From Dyella_D sp052115385 (GTDB taxonomy: Bacteria; Pseudomonadota; Gammaproteobacteria; Xanthomonadales; Rhodanobacteraceae): a stretch of DNA of 64,000 nt. Shown here piece by piece: positions 10,175-19,194 of this stretch (its first letter is position 1; every line of letters begins with the position of its first letter). The notes beneath the pieces were generated by a model. It made no database searches and was not told the DNA's origin. It worked only from the letters and a program-made list of their open reading frames with translations. The stretch is taken from contig NZ_JBFRGP010000005.1 in the NCBI RefSeq assembly GCF_052115385.1, positions 62,001 to 126,000 of the forward strand, given 5' to 3'. Made by a program: the position numbers and the translations under genes.

Positions 10175-10192
10175 TCTTGAAGAGAATCAATC

Positions 10193-10750
10193 ATGTCAAC
10201 CTTCCCCATCCATACGATCGCCTCCGCACCGGAACTGTCCCAGCCGTCGCTGGAAGCGTTGCAAAGCGCGTTTGGCATCGTCCCGAATATCGCCGCTGCG
10301 ATGTCCACCTCTCCGGTGCTGATCGGCAGCCTGGTCGGGCTGTTCGGCAAGGTCCATGGCGGTAGTTTTTCCGAGCAGCAGGTCCAGGTCGTTCTGCTTA
10401 CCAATGCGGTGACCAATGCATGCTCGTGGGCCGTGGCCTTTCATTCCTTCCTGGCCGTGAAAGAAGGTGTCGAAGAAACGGATGTCGACGCCATTCGCGA
10501 GCGCCGCTTGCCGGACGATCCGCGTAACGCCGCGCTCTCCCTGCTCGCTCGCAGCTTCATCGAGAAGCGCGGGCATCTCGACGATCACGACATGTCGGCG
10601 TTCCTGCAGGCGGGCTTTGGCAAGGATCACCTGCTGGAGGTGATCGGCATCGTGGCCGCATCGACCATCACCAACTACACCGGCAATGTCACCCGGCCGC
10701 CGCTGGAGCCAGCCTTCGAAGCCTATCGCTGGGATGCATGGCCTGCCTGA
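10193..10750 (+). CDS. carboxymuconolactone decarboxylase/AhpD-like protein lacking the second cysteine
   Basis: This 185-residue all-alpha protein of the AhpD-like superfamily, whose redox members use C-x-x-C plus His, aligns its signature segment at residues 75-85, NACSWAVAFHS. Cys77 and His84 are in place, but the position of the second cysteine is Ala80. A normal AhpD dithiol cycle is therefore unlikely. The leader has a purine-rich GAAGAGA as ribosome site. The MmyB-like regulator gene starts 47 nt downstream on the same strand, suggesting an autoregulated pair; the substrate is unknown. Confidence 0.78.
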   Translation: MSTFPIHTIASAPELSQPSLEALQSAFGIVPNIAAAMSTSPVLIGSLVGLFGKVHGGSFSEQQVQVVLLTNAVTNACSWAVAFHSFLAVKEGVEETDVDAIRERRLPDDPRNAALSLLARSFIEKRGHLDDHDMSAFLQAGFGKDHLLEVIGIVAASTITNYTGNVTRPPLEPAFEAYRWDAWPA

Positions 10751-10797
10751 TGGCGACTGTCGTTAATATCGCCGGCAGGCTTGCTCGGGAGAGCCCT

Positions 10798-11646
10798 ATG
10801 GCTTCGGTTCGTACAGATCGGGCGAGTTCATCCAGTGATCTGGGGCGCCTGCTGCGCCACTGGCGCGACGTACGCGGCGCCAGCCAGCTGGGGCTGGCGC
10901 TCGATGCCGGCATGTCCCAGCGGCATGTGAGCTTTATCGAAAGCGGCCGCAGCATGCCGAGCCGCCAGGCGCTGACCAGCATCGTGCAGGCGCTGGATGT
11001 GCCATTGCGCGAGCGCAACGCCGTGTTCCTCGCGGCCGGTTACGCGCCGGTCTATTCGGAGGCGTCCTGGGATGCCGCCGAGATGCAGGGCATTACGCGC
11101 GCGCTCGATCGCATGCTTCGCCAGCACGATCCTTATCCCGCCGTAGTAATGGATCGCTATTGGAACGTGCTGACTGCCAATGCGTCGTCGCCACGCTTCT
11201 TCGGCTCGTTTATCGACATGGCGGCGCGCACGGGACCGCGCAACATGCTGCACCTGCTGTTCGACCCCGCCGGCATGCGGCCCTTCGTGGTGAACTGGGA
11301 AGCCGTGGCCAGCAGTTTGATCCAGCGCGTCTACCGCGAAGCCATCGGCGGCGTGCTGGACGAGCAGACCCAGGCCTTGCTGGACGAGCTGTTTGCTTAT
11401 CCTGGCGTCGATGCGTCGTGGCGCTTGCGCGGGTCGGTCGCTTCCACTTCGAATCTGCCGATGATCCCGATGGGCTTCGCGAAGGACGGCAAGGTGCTCC
11501 GCTATTTTTCGATGGTCACCACGGTGGGCACGCCGCAAAGCGTGGCCGCGCAGGAGTTGCGCATCGAATCCATGTTTCCCGCGGACGAGGAAACGGAGGC
11601 GTTCCATGCCAGCGCGTTTCCTGCTGTCGCACCCGCCCCGCGGTAG
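10798..11646 (+). CDS. XRE-family regulator with MmyB-like ligand-binding domain
   Basis: This 282-residue transcription factor has an N-terminal helix-turn-helix (about residues 17-72, with QLGLALDAGMSQRHVSFIESGRS) followed by an MmyB-like PAS-type domain from about residue 105 (VVMDRYWNVLTANASS), thought to sense a small hydrophobic ligand. The start ATG at 10798 is preceded by GGGAGAG. It probably controls the AhpD-like gene just upstream. The last codons form part of a perfect 14-bp inverted repeat that ends transcription toward the convergent receptor gene. Confidence 0.88.
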   Translation: MASVRTDRASSSSDLGRLLRHWRDVRGASQLGLALDAGMSQRHVSFIESGRSMPSRQALTSIVQALDVPLRERNAVFLAAGYAPVYSEASWDAAEMQGITRALDRMLRQHDPYPAVVMDRYWNVLTANASSPRFFGSFIDMAARTGPRNMLHLLFDPAGMRPFVVNWEAVASSLIQRVYREAIGGVLDEQTQALLDELFAYPGVDASWRLRGSVASTSNLPMIPMGFAKDGKVLRYFSMVTTVGTPQSVAAQELRIESMFPADEETEAFHASAFPAVAPAPR

Positions 11647-11667
11647 CTGAGTCACCGCGGGGCGGGT
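11631..11667. terminator. bidirectional hairpin between convergent genes
   Basis: A perfect 14-bp inverted repeat (ACCCGCCCCGCGGT / ACCGCGGGGCGGGT) with a 9-nt loop includes the regulator's stop codon and lies 10 nt before the end of the convergent receptor gene. Confidence 0.6.
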
Positions 11668-11677
11668 ACCCGCGACC

Positions 11678-14600
11678 TCAGTAGTCGTAACTCACGCTCA
11701 GGCGCACATAGCGCGGCAACTGCCGCGAGGTCGGCGTGCCGTACAAAGGATTGGCCTTGTTCGGCGAGGACTCCCCGTTCGGGAAGATCGCCAGCACCCG
11801 CTGTTCGTTGAGCGCGTTGAACACGTTCGCGTTGAACGCCAGGCGGCTCGCCGCGAACGCCGGTCGATAGCTCACGCCCAGATCGAGCTGGCGGATCCAC
11901 GGCAGGCGTCCCTGGCTGCCGGGCGGCGAGGGTTCGCCGAAGCAGAAGTGGTAGCTGTTGCCATAGCCGGCCGGGTCGGCGCGGTCCGGGCCGTAATAGC
12001 CCAGGCAGGGTTTGGGCGCGCCGGCGATCAGGCTGAGATTGGCCGACACCAGCCATTCCGGGGTGAGCTGGTAATAGCCGAAGAACTTCAGCTGGTGCTT
12101 GTGATCGTTGTTCTGCGCACCGTTGCTGTAGTCCATGATCCAGGAGTTGTCCCAGTCCTGCGTGGTCGATACCGCGGTCTGGCCGGTGCCACGCGATTCG
12201 CGGTACAGGTCCGAGCGCAACTGGCCTTCGGTATTGCCATAGCTGCGCGAGAACACGTAGGTGAGCTTGCCGTACCAGCGTCCGTCGAACGGGTGCTCCA
12301 GGAAGGTCTCCAGTCCGTAGTACTTGCGCTTGAGCGTGGAGAAGCCGAATTCCTTGTTGCTGAGCGGCACGCTGACGTAGTGCCCCGAGGTATCGACCAG
12401 GGTGAAGGTGTTGGCTTTGCCCGGATTGAACAGCCAGCAGCTCACCGGATTGCTGGCGGTGGTGACGTCGTAGCCCAGCGACTGCGCCTTGGCCAGCACG
12501 CGGTCGATATCGCAGTAGTCGTCGATCGCGCTGCGCAGCACGCGCTGGGTCAGCTTGGCGCCGTACACCCAGTCGGAACCGGCGGTCTTGGTGAAGCCGA
12601 GGATGAACTCGTCCTGGTATTCGGACTTCAGGTTCTGCGTGCTCACCGTCTTCGGATCGGGCAGGATGCCGAACGCGTTGTTGGCCGACACCGGCCCGGA
12701 CATCGCGGTCAGACCGGTCGGCGTGCCGTCGGCGGCGATGCCGCCATAGGTGTAGTACTGCGAGGTGCTGACATAGGCGCCTGCCGCATTGAGCGAAGGG
12801 TTCAACGGCAGGCCGAGGTAGTAGCGGCCGGCATTGCCGTAGATCTTGAAGCTGGAATCGCCATTGACGTCCCAGGCGAAGCCCAGGCGCGGCGCCCACT
12901 GCGGCTTGTGCTGGGTGATGTAGGCCTGGCCGTCGGCGTTGTAGTTGCGGAACTGGTCGTTGCGCAGGCCGATGGAGAGCAGCCAGCGGTCGCTGACCTG
13001 CCATTTGTCCTCGATGTATTGCGCGCGCTGGCTGGAGCGCACGGTGGCCAGGCTGTTGGCCACGGTCTTGACTACGTAGTAGCCCTGCGCGCCATTGGGA
13101 AAGCCTGCTGTCGCCGGCACGCCCAGGCCGGTGGACAGTGGCGTATTCGGATCGGCCTGGTCGTAGGCCCAGTAATAGCCGGGGCCGGAACTGTTGGAGC
13201 CCTGGTTGAGCGCCTTCGCGGTCTGGTTGTCGATGCCCGCACTGAGCGTGTGGTCGCCCAGCTTGTAGCTCAGGTCGATGCGCGTATTGGTGGTGCGGTT
13301 GCCGCGGCCGGGATCGACCAGCGAGACGATGGTCTGGCGGTTGCCGCGGCCGACGCCGCCGTTGAGCGCGGGGTTCTGGTTGGTGACGCCGTCGACGTAG
13401 GTGAGCGAGGGATCGTAGCCGCCCGGCACGTCGTAGTCGGAGGTCTTCATGCGGCCGTACTGCGCGGTAAGCGTGAGCGCGTCTGTGAGGTAGCCGGTGT
13501 ACTTGGCCGTATACACGTCGCCGCCGCTCTTGATGTCGTCGTCCGCGCCGATGCGCGCGCCCTGTACGCGGTTGGCGTAGTCGTAGCGGTAGATGGTGCC
13601 GGAGCTGTCGTATTTGTCGGAGGCGCCGGTGACTTCGAGGATATGGTTGTCGGTGATGTTCCAGTCCAGCTTGGCGTACCAGCGCGGATCGTTCTGGCGG
13701 TACGCCACGTAGGGCTTGCCGGAAAGAAAGCCGCTGACCGGGTTCACCGTATTGCCTTCCTGCCGCTCGTACTCGCCGGCGACGAACAGGAACAGCTTGT
13801 CCTTCACCAGCGGACCGCCGGCGTAGGCGCTGACCGTGGTGGTCCAGCTGCGGTCTTCGCTGTCGGCCGCATAGAGATTGCCCGCGACTGGCGTGGCCGG
13901 CAGGCCGCTCTCGTAGAAGCGGTCGCGCTGGCGTGCGCGTGCAAAGGCCGGCTCCCACAGCACCTGGGTACCGAAGTGCCATTGGTTGGTGCCGCGCTTG
14001 CCGACCACGTTGATGACACCGCCGTCGGAGCGGCCGTACGCCGCGCCGTAGCCGCCGGTGTACACCTCCTGCTGGTCGATCGCGCCGTAGGGCAGGGTGA
14101 GGCCGCCGAAGCCGCGCAACGGGTCGGTGGTGTTGAAGCCGTTGACGTAGTACGCGTTCTCGCTCGCCGACGAACCGCCGAAGCTGACCAGCGATTGCCC
14201 GGTCGGCCCGCTGAAGCTGCCGCCGTTGTTGACCACGCCGGGCGCCAGCAGGGCGATGGCTTCGGAGCTGCGGCCCAGCGGCACCTTGGCCAGCTGGTCG
14301 GCGGTGACCACGGTGCGCGAATCGACGCTGGATACGTCGATCGCCGGCAATGCGTTGGCGGTGACGCTGATGCCGCTGAGGTTCTGTGCTGCCACCGCGC
14401 CGGTGAACGACACCTCGGTGCCTGCGCCCACCCTGATCGCGATGTTGTCGCGCGTTTCCACCGCCTGGCCTTGTCGCTGCAGCGTCACCGTATAGGTGCC
14501 CAGCGGCAGCTGCGCGATGCTGTAGCGGCCCTTGTCGTCCAGTGGCACTTCGCGGCTCAGGCCGCTGCCGCTCTTGATCGACACGCTGTCGCCCTGTCCG

Positions 14601-14716
14601 GCCGCCACCTGGCCGAAGATGCCGCCGGTAGTGGCCTGCGCCAGCACGCCGCCGCTCACGCACAGGCCGATGGCCAGCGCCAGGATTCGTTTGCCGTTCG
14701 AGTTGCCGTTGGTCAT
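11678..14716 (-). CDS. Oar-like TonB-dependent outer-membrane receptor with N-terminal carboxypeptidase-regulatory domain
   Basis: A 1012-residue outer-membrane protein. A signal peptide (about residues 1-27, ending VLAQA) is followed by a beta-sandwich regulatory-like domain (about 30-105; PLDDKGRYSIAQLPLGTYTV). A plug domain (about 120-240; VVTADQLAKVPLGRSSEAIALL, YVNGFNTTDP, GAAYGRSDGGVINVV) and a large beta barrel complete it. The C terminus ends VRLSVSYDY, the aromatic end expected for BAM-dependent insertion. Oar-type receptors take up proteinaceous or peptide material or act in protein export; the substrate is unknown here. The gene has a long 5' gap. Confidence 0.9.
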   Translation of the reverse strand: MTNGNSNGKRILALAIGLCVSGGVLAQATTGGIFGQVAAGQGDSVSIKSGSGLSREVPLDDKGRYSIAQLPLGTYTVTLQRQGQAVETRDNIAIRVGAGTEVSFTGAVAAQNLSGISVTANALPAIDVSSVDSRTVVTADQLAKVPLGRSSEAIALLAPGVVNNGGSFSGPTGQSLVSFGGSSASENAYYVNGFNTTDPLRGFGGLTLPYGAIDQQEVYTGGYGAAYGRSDGGVINVVGKRGTNQWHFGTQVLWEPAFARARQRDRFYESGLPATPVAGNLYAADSEDRSWTTTVSAYAGGPLVKDKLFLFVAGEYERQEGNTVNPVSGFLSGKPYVAYRQNDPRWYAKLDWNITDNHILEVTGASDKYDSSGTIYRYDYANRVQGARIGADDDIKSGGDVYTAKYTGYLTDALTLTAQYGRMKTSDYDVPGGYDPSLTYVDGVTNQNPALNGGVGRGNRQTIVSLVDPGRGNRTTNTRIDLSYKLGDHTLSAGIDNQTAKALNQGSNSSGPGYYWAYDQADPNTPLSTGLGVPATAGFPNGAQGYYVVKTVANSLATVRSSQRAQYIEDKWQVSDRWLLSIGLRNDQFRNYNADGQAYITQHKPQWAPRLGFAWDVNGDSSFKIYGNAGRYYLGLPLNPSLNAAGAYVSTSQYYTYGGIAADGTPTGLTAMSGPVSANNAFGILPDPKTVSTQNLKSEYQDEFILGFTKTAGSDWVYGAKLTQRVLRSAIDDYCDIDRVLAKAQSLGYDVTTASNPVSCWLFNPGKANTFTLVDTSGHYVSVPLSNKEFGFSTLKRKYYGLETFLEHPFDGRWYGKLTYVFSRSYGNTEGQLRSDLYRESRGTGQTAVSTTQDWDNSWIMDYSNGAQNNDHKHQLKFFGYYQLTPEWLVSANLSLIAGAPKPCLGYYGPDRADPAGYGNSYHFCFGEPSPPGSQGRLPWIRQLDLGVSYRPAFAASRLAFNANVFNALNEQRVLAIFPNGESSPNKANPLYGTPTSRQLPRYVRLSVSYDY

Positions 14717-15162
14717 CGCGTCGTGCTCTCCCCGTTGAGCGGGCGCAGCGGCTCCCCGCGGGCATGGCGCGCCGCGGCGAAGCCTGCGGTGCCCGCAGTG
14801 CCTGGATGGTGCTTTTCAATCCTGTGGATGGTCGAAAGCGACGCCGCCGGAAGCCGCTGACGCGGCCGGTGCTTTTCGCCCGAGACATGACCGCGCAACG
14901 TTCTCCCAGAATGTTGCGTTGCGGCATGCGAGTCCGTTATAGCGAAAAGTTTTTTGGATGTATAGATGTCCAAACACATTCGTGTGCGCTGTGTCGATGC
15001 ATGGACGCAACGGGACGCAGCGCGGCGAACGCGGCCGCCAGGCGGCATGTCGATATGCCCCGGGCGGCATGAGCGAGGGCCTGGGCGGCCTCATCCGGTA
15101 TGATTGTGGTTTCGTGCGCCCCGGTCCGGGGCCGCCAGACCGCCCGGATACCCAGCCCCGCC
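14717..15162. other. 446-bp gene-free interval between divergent genes
   Basis: I see no convincing gene. It must hold the promoters of the receptor gene (minus) and rdgC (plus). The AT-rich stretch around 14935-14990, with TATA-like blocks on both strands, is the likeliest promoter region, but no -35/-10 pair is convincing enough to call. Confidence 0.5.
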
Positions 15163-16080
15163 ATGTTTTTCCGCAATCTGACGCTGTTCCGCTTTTCTCC
15201 CGCCGTTGCCGAAGACCTCAACCGACTCGAAGAAGCCCTGGCCGAGCACCGCCTGCGGCCCTGCGGCCCGCTGGAAATGGGCACCAAGGGCTTCGTGCCG
15301 CCGGTGGGGCGGGGCGAGGAGGCGCCGCTGATCCATGCGGTGAAGGCCTGCACCCTGGTCAGCGTGGGCAGCGAGGACAAGCTGCTGCCGTCCGCCGTGG
15401 TCAACGACGAGCTGCAGCGCAAGGTGCAGAAGATCGCCGAGGAAGAAGGCCGCAAGGTCGGCGGTCGCGAGCGCAAGCGCCTGAAGGAAGACCTGCTCAC
15501 CGAACTGCTGCCGCGCGCCTTCGTGCGCAGCTCGCGGCTGTCCGCCTATGTGGACAAGCGCCACGGCTGGCTGGTGCTGGACACCTCCAGCCGCAAGTCC
15601 GCCGAGAACGGCCTGACCCAGATGCGCGAAGCCCTGGGCAGCTTCCCCGCGGTGCCGCTGGCGCCGGAGGAAGGCCCGCGCGTGCTGATGACCGACTGGC
15701 TGGCCACCGGCAACCTGCCCGGCGGCCTGACCCTGGGCGACGAATGCGAGCTGCGCGACCCGGCCACCGCCACCGGCGCCATCGCCCGCTGCCGCCGGCA
15801 GGAGCTGGACAGCGAGGAAGTGAAGGAGCATCTGCGCAACGGCAAGCAGGTGTTCCAGCTCGGCCTGGTGTTCGACGACCGCATGAGCTTCGTGCTGGGC
15901 GAGGACCTGGTGGTGCGCAAGCTGAAGTTCCTCGACGTGGTCACCGACGAGATGGGCGACAGCCACCAGGACGCCGCGGCCGAGATGGACGCCAGTTTTG
16001 CCCTGCTCACGCTGGAGCTGGAACGCCTGCTCGGCAAGCTGGAGGAGTGGTTCGGCCTGCCCCGCCCGGCCGACGGCTGA
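15163..16080 (+). CDS. rdgC: recombination-associated protein RdgC
   Basis: 305 residues, the normal length for RdgC (about 303). RdgC is a ring-shaped DNA-binding protein that restrains RecA. The N terminus MFFRNLTLFRFSP and the motifs GFVPP, DLLTELLPRAF, GWLVLDTSS and FDDRMSFVLGEDLVVRKLKFLD are diagnostic. The chosen ATG fits the family start; the frame extends upstream without reason to use it. It is expressed alone on the plus strand. Confidence 0.96.
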   Translation: MFFRNLTLFRFSPAVAEDLNRLEEALAEHRLRPCGPLEMGTKGFVPPVGRGEEAPLIHAVKACTLVSVGSEDKLLPSAVVNDELQRKVQKIAEEEGRKVGGRERKRLKEDLLTELLPRAFVRSSRLSAYVDKRHGWLVLDTSSRKSAENGLTQMREALGSFPAVPLAPEEGPRVLMTDWLATGNLPGGLTLGDECELRDPATATGAIARCRRQELDSEEVKEHLRNGKQVFQLGLVFDDRMSFVLGEDLVVRKLKFLDVVTDEMGDSHQDAAAEMDASFALLTLELERLLGKLEEWFGLPRPADG

Positions 16081-16338
16081 GCCCGTCTGGCTGAACGCAC
16101 CTCGAAAGCTTCGAGGTGCCGCCCGCCGGGCCGCGCGGTTATGCGGCCAATGCTCCGAAACCCGCGCCCTGCCTGGATTTTTCCCCGCCGAACCCCATCT
16201 ATGCTGGTTCCCGGCGCCCCTGCGCCGGGCGTCACCCGGCCGTCTTGCATAGCCTGCATGCTCTCCGCACAGTGGCAGGCGGACAATGGCGGGACAGGGC
16301 GGCCGGGAGCAGCATTACGGCAAGGTGGGGTAGTAGCG

Positions 16339-17109
16339 ATGACGCAGCATCTGGAAGGCGACTGGCTGGAGCTATCGACGACGAGCGGCGGGACCATCCG
16401 CGTGCTCAAGTCCGCACATCCGCGTGCGCGCCGCCTGCGCCTCACCGTCACGCCGAAGGGCGCGCGCGTGTCGTATCCGCACGGCACCCATCCGGCGCAG
16501 GTCAGCGCCTTCCTGCGCAGCCATGTCGACTGGCTGGAGAAGAAGCTCGACGAGTTGAACCTGGTGACCAAGCCGCTGCCGCCGCTGCGCCTGGGCTATG
16601 CCACCGAATTCCCGCTGCGCGGCGAAACCACCTTGCTGGACTGGGCCGAGGGCCCGTATCCGAAAGTGGAGCCGTACGAAGGCGGCCTGACCCTGGTGAT
16701 CCCGCGTCCGCATACGCGTGCCCTGCCGGTGGCGCGCGGCCTGCTCGCCTCGTATTTCGAAACGCTGATCCGCCGCGACGTCGCGCGCTGGATGGCCGGC
16801 TACGTGCCGCAGCTCGGGCTCGCGCCCACCGCGCTGCGTATCCGCTCGATGAAGAGCCTGTGGGGCAGTCTCGATACGCGCGACCGCATCAACCTCGATC
16901 TCGCGCTCGCCCTGGCGCCGCCCGCGGCCTTGCGCTACGTGCTCGCCCACGAGCTGTGCCACCTGAAGGTGCGCAGCCATTCGCCGCGCTTCTGGACGCA
17001 GGTGGAGCATCTGTTTCCGGAATGGCGCGAGCAGCGCGACTGGCTGCGGCAGAACGGCGCGATCCTGAAGGCGGAACTCGACCGGCTGGTCGCCGACGTC
17101 GCGGATTAA
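16339..17109 (+). CDS. YgjP-like metallopeptidase domain protein (M48-related)
   Basis: 256 residues. The zinc motif HELCH is followed by LKVRSHSPRFW, giving the H-E-x-x-H...H arrangement of the YgjP/DUF45 family; the upstream MKSLWGSLDTRDRINLDLALALAPP is also typical. Family members are predicted cytosolic zinc metallopeptidases; the substrate is unknown. The start at 16339 is supported by GGTGGGG 9-15 nt upstream. The protein is longer than E. coli YgjP (about 170) because of an N-terminal extension with an SH3-like beta-rich pattern. The gene ends at a palindromic element. Confidence 0.88.
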   Translation: MTQHLEGDWLELSTTSGGTIRVLKSAHPRARRLRLTVTPKGARVSYPHGTHPAQVSAFLRSHVDWLEKKLDELNLVTKPLPPLRLGYATEFPLRGETTLLDWAEGPYPKVEPYEGGLTLVIPRPHTRALPVARGLLASYFETLIRRDVARWMAGYVPQLGLAPTALRIRSMKSLWGSLDTRDRINLDLALALAPPAALRYVLAHELCHLKVRSHSPRFWTQVEHLFPEWREQRDWLRQNGAILKAELDRLVADVAD

Positions 17110-17122
17110 GCTGAAAAGCCGG

Positions 17123-17212
17123 CGTAGGTTGGGGTGAGCGCAGCGAACCCCAACAGCCCAAGCTCCATGGCCACCGCATTGTTGGGGTTCGCTGCGCTCA
17201 CCCCAACCTACG
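17123..17212. repeat. paired palindromic element (BIME-like), copy 2
   Basis: A perfect 33-bp inverted repeat (17123-17155 and 17180-17212) surrounds a 24-nt spacer. Each arm is itself near-palindromic (GTTGGGGTGAGCGCAGCGAACCCCAAC). It lies exactly between convergent genes ending at 17109 and 17214, so it can form a very stable bidirectional terminator. It is related to 5302-5391. Confidence 0.9.
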
Positions 17213-17213
17213 A

Positions 17214-18410
17214 CTAGGCGGTTCGGCGGCCATAGCGCAGATAAAGCCACCCGGTCAGCCCGATCGCGATCACCGAGAACGAAGCCGCGGTGGCGAACAG
17301 CGGCCCATAGCGTCCGCCCGACACCAGCCATCCGCCGAGCGGTCCGGCCACGCCCAGCGCCAGATCGGTAAACACCGAATACGCGCCTAGGGCCGAACCG
17401 CGATTGCTCAGCGTCACCCGCTGCACCGCCTCCACGCCCAGCGCCGGGAAAATCAGCGAGAACCCGATGCCGGTCAGCGCGCCGCCGAACATCGCCATCG
17501 CCGAACTGCCCGCGGCGGCCAGCACGATCAAGCCCACGCATTCCACCGTGAACGACAGCAGCGCCACGCGATAACCGCCGAAGCGCGAGATCGCCCCGCC
17601 CAGCACCAGCCGCACGCCGACGAAGCACGCGCCGAACACGCTCAGCGTCGCCGCCGCGCCGCTCCAGCCCATCGCTGCGTAGTACAGCGTGACGAAGGTG
17701 GCGAGCGCGCCGAAGCCCACCGCGCCTAAAGCCAGGCCCATGCCGTAGGGGAATACGCGGCGGAACACGTGATGCATCGGCAGGCGTTCGCCCGATTCCA
17801 CTTTCGCCGCGGGCCGACGCCATCCCAGCAGCAAGCCCATCGCCATCAGCAGCGCGCCGGCCACGCCGATCGCGACGAAACCGAACGCGCTGGTGAGCAG
17901 TACGCCCAGCGGCGCGCCGGCGGCGAGCGCGCCATACGTCGCCACGCCGTTCCACGAAATCACCTTGGCCGTATGCGCCGGACCGACCCGCCCGATGCCC
18001 CACATGATGCAGCCCGTGCCCACGCAGCTCTCGCCCACGCCCAGCGCCAGGCGCCCCACCAGCAGCAGCGCGAACGAAGCCGGCGGCCACGGACGCAGCA
18101 GCGCGGCAAGGATCATCAGCACGGCGCTGATGCCGCAGGCTGTCATGCCGATCAGTGCTGCGCGCTTGGGGCCTGCGGTATCCGAGGTGCGGCCGGCGAA
18201 GCCGCGGCTGAAAAACGTGGCGACGTATTGCGTGCTGATCACCAGGCCGGCCAGCACCGCGCCGTAGCCGAGATCGTTGTGCACGAACGGCGGCAGCACG
18301 GCGAGCTGCAGGCCGATCACCAGATAGGCGAAGAAGGTGAAGCTGACGATCTGGACGATGCGCCAGGTCAGCCGCAAGCCTTGGGGCTCGTCGTGGATAG
18401 CGGTATTCAT
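17214..18410 (-). CDS. MFS transporter, YhhS/YfcJ-like
   Basis: A 398-residue permease with 12 predicted membrane segments. The loop 2-3 motif GFAGRTSDTAGPKRAALIG is the MFS motif A, and the segment GRLALGVGESCVGTGCIMWGIG is typical of the YhhS/YfcJ group (proton-driven exporters of uncertain substrate). The start ATG 18410 gives a short cytosolic N terminus before the first segment. It sits alone between a palindromic element and the GFA gene. Confidence 0.88.
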   Translation of the reverse strand: MNTAIHDEPQGLRLTWRIVQIVSFTFFAYLVIGLQLAVLPPFVHNDLGYGAVLAGLVISTQYVATFFSRGFAGRTSDTAGPKRAALIGMTACGISAVLMILAALLRPWPPASFALLLVGRLALGVGESCVGTGCIMWGIGRVGPAHTAKVISWNGVATYGALAAGAPLGVLLTSAFGFVAIGVAGALLMAMGLLLGWRRPAAKVESGERLPMHHVFRRVFPYGMGLALGAVGFGALATFVTLYYAAMGWSGAAATLSVFGACFVGVRLVLGGAISRFGGYRVALLSFTVECVGLIVLAAAGSSAMAMFGGALTGIGFSLIFPALGVEAVQRVTLSNRGSALGAYSVFTDLALGVAGPLGGWLVSGGRYGPLFATAASFSVIAIGLTGWLYLRYGRRTA

Positions 18411-18510
18411 GGATTTCTTTCAGGCAGGCCGCGGCAGAGGCGAGGTGCGGCGCCGGCTATTGTCGCAGAGCAGCATGGCCCGGGCGACTAAAGAAATCTT
18501 AATCCGGAGC

Positions 18511-18942
18511 TCAGCCGTCGGCTGCGGGGAAGTCTACCTGGCCGATCCAGTTGCGCTGGCGCCGCGCGAGGCGGTCGCCAACCTCTTCGCCGTCCAGTGT
18601 GCTGGAGCTGTGCTGCAGGCGGGACGGGTCGACGTTCTCGAAGGTGTTGACGTTGACCACCGCGTACAGCCGCCCATCGATGCGGCTGGTCACCAGCGGC
18701 ACCACGCCGCAGGTCATGCAGACCTGGAACGCGGCGGTTTCGGTGCCGAAGGAGTAGCGCGAGACGCGCGTCGGATCGGCCACGCGCACTTGCAGCTTTC
18801 CTTGCGGGTACGAGGTCCACACGCCGCCGTGGCGCGTGCAGAAGGTGCAGGTGCACGCGCGCGCGGGGATCGTGTCAGGGTCGGGCTGCCAGTCCAGGGC
18901 AAACGTGATGTTGCCGCAATGGCAGCGTCCGTTGATCAGCAT
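18511..18942 (-). CDS. GFA family (glutathione-dependent formaldehyde-activating/CENP-V) protein
   Basis: A 143-residue zinc protein. Ligand cysteines appear in order: CHCG (residues 7-10), CTCTFCTRHGG (30-40) and CMTCGVVP (74-81), the GFA pattern. Family members bind zinc; S-hydroxymethyl-glutathione formation is described for the founder (Gfa) but is debated. The C-terminal half lacks further motifs. It stands alone, with a composite repeat directly upstream (18959-19168). Confidence 0.88.
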   Translation of the reverse strand: MLINGRCHCGNITFALDWQPDPDTIPARACTCTFCTRHGGVWTSYPQGKLQVRVADPTRVSRYSFGTETAAFQVCMTCGVVPLVTSRIDGRLYAVVNVNTFENVDPSRLQHSSSTLDGEEVGDRLARRQRNWIGQVDFPAADG

Positions 18943-18958
18943 GCGAGGTTCCTAGAAA

Positions 18959-19168
18959 GCCCCTCTCCCGTCGGGAGAGGGGTTGGGGTGAGGGTACGGG
19001 CGGAGCGCAAGAGTGATATGCACCGCTCCGGCCGGACCCTCATCCGGCTGCCGCCACCTTCCTCGCTCCTCCACGCGAAGAGGGCACAGGGATGTGCCCG
19101 GCTTTGATGAGCGAGGAGAGCCGCGCACATCCCTGTGCGCTCCCCGCGTGCCCCCGGAGGGGGGAAGG
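18959..19168. repeat. composite intergenic repeat, copy A (long form)
   Basis: Nested inverted repeats: CTCTCCC/GGGAGAG, GGTGAGGGT...ACCCTCATCC and CACAGGGATGTGC/GCACATCCCTGTG. Close relatives lie at 22328-22568 (inverted), 38813-38920 (short) and 63054-63218. It lies upstream of the GFA gene and downstream of the hydrolase. Confidence 0.88.
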
Positions 19169-19194
19169 ATTCGACCTGGATTGCTGAGACTGAA

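Noticed and set aside
11948..14860. A 970-residue plus-strand frame opposite the TonB-dependent receptor
   Set aside because: No domain and skewed Ala/Val/Arg composition; the receptor on the other strand has signal peptide, plug and barrel end.
14713..15048. A small minus-strand gene upstream of the receptor
   Set aside because: No ribosome site, unusual composition and overlap with the likely promoter region.
18959..19168. CRISPR-like repeats
   Set aside because: The units are nested inverted repeats dispersed in the window, not direct repeats with regular unique spacers.
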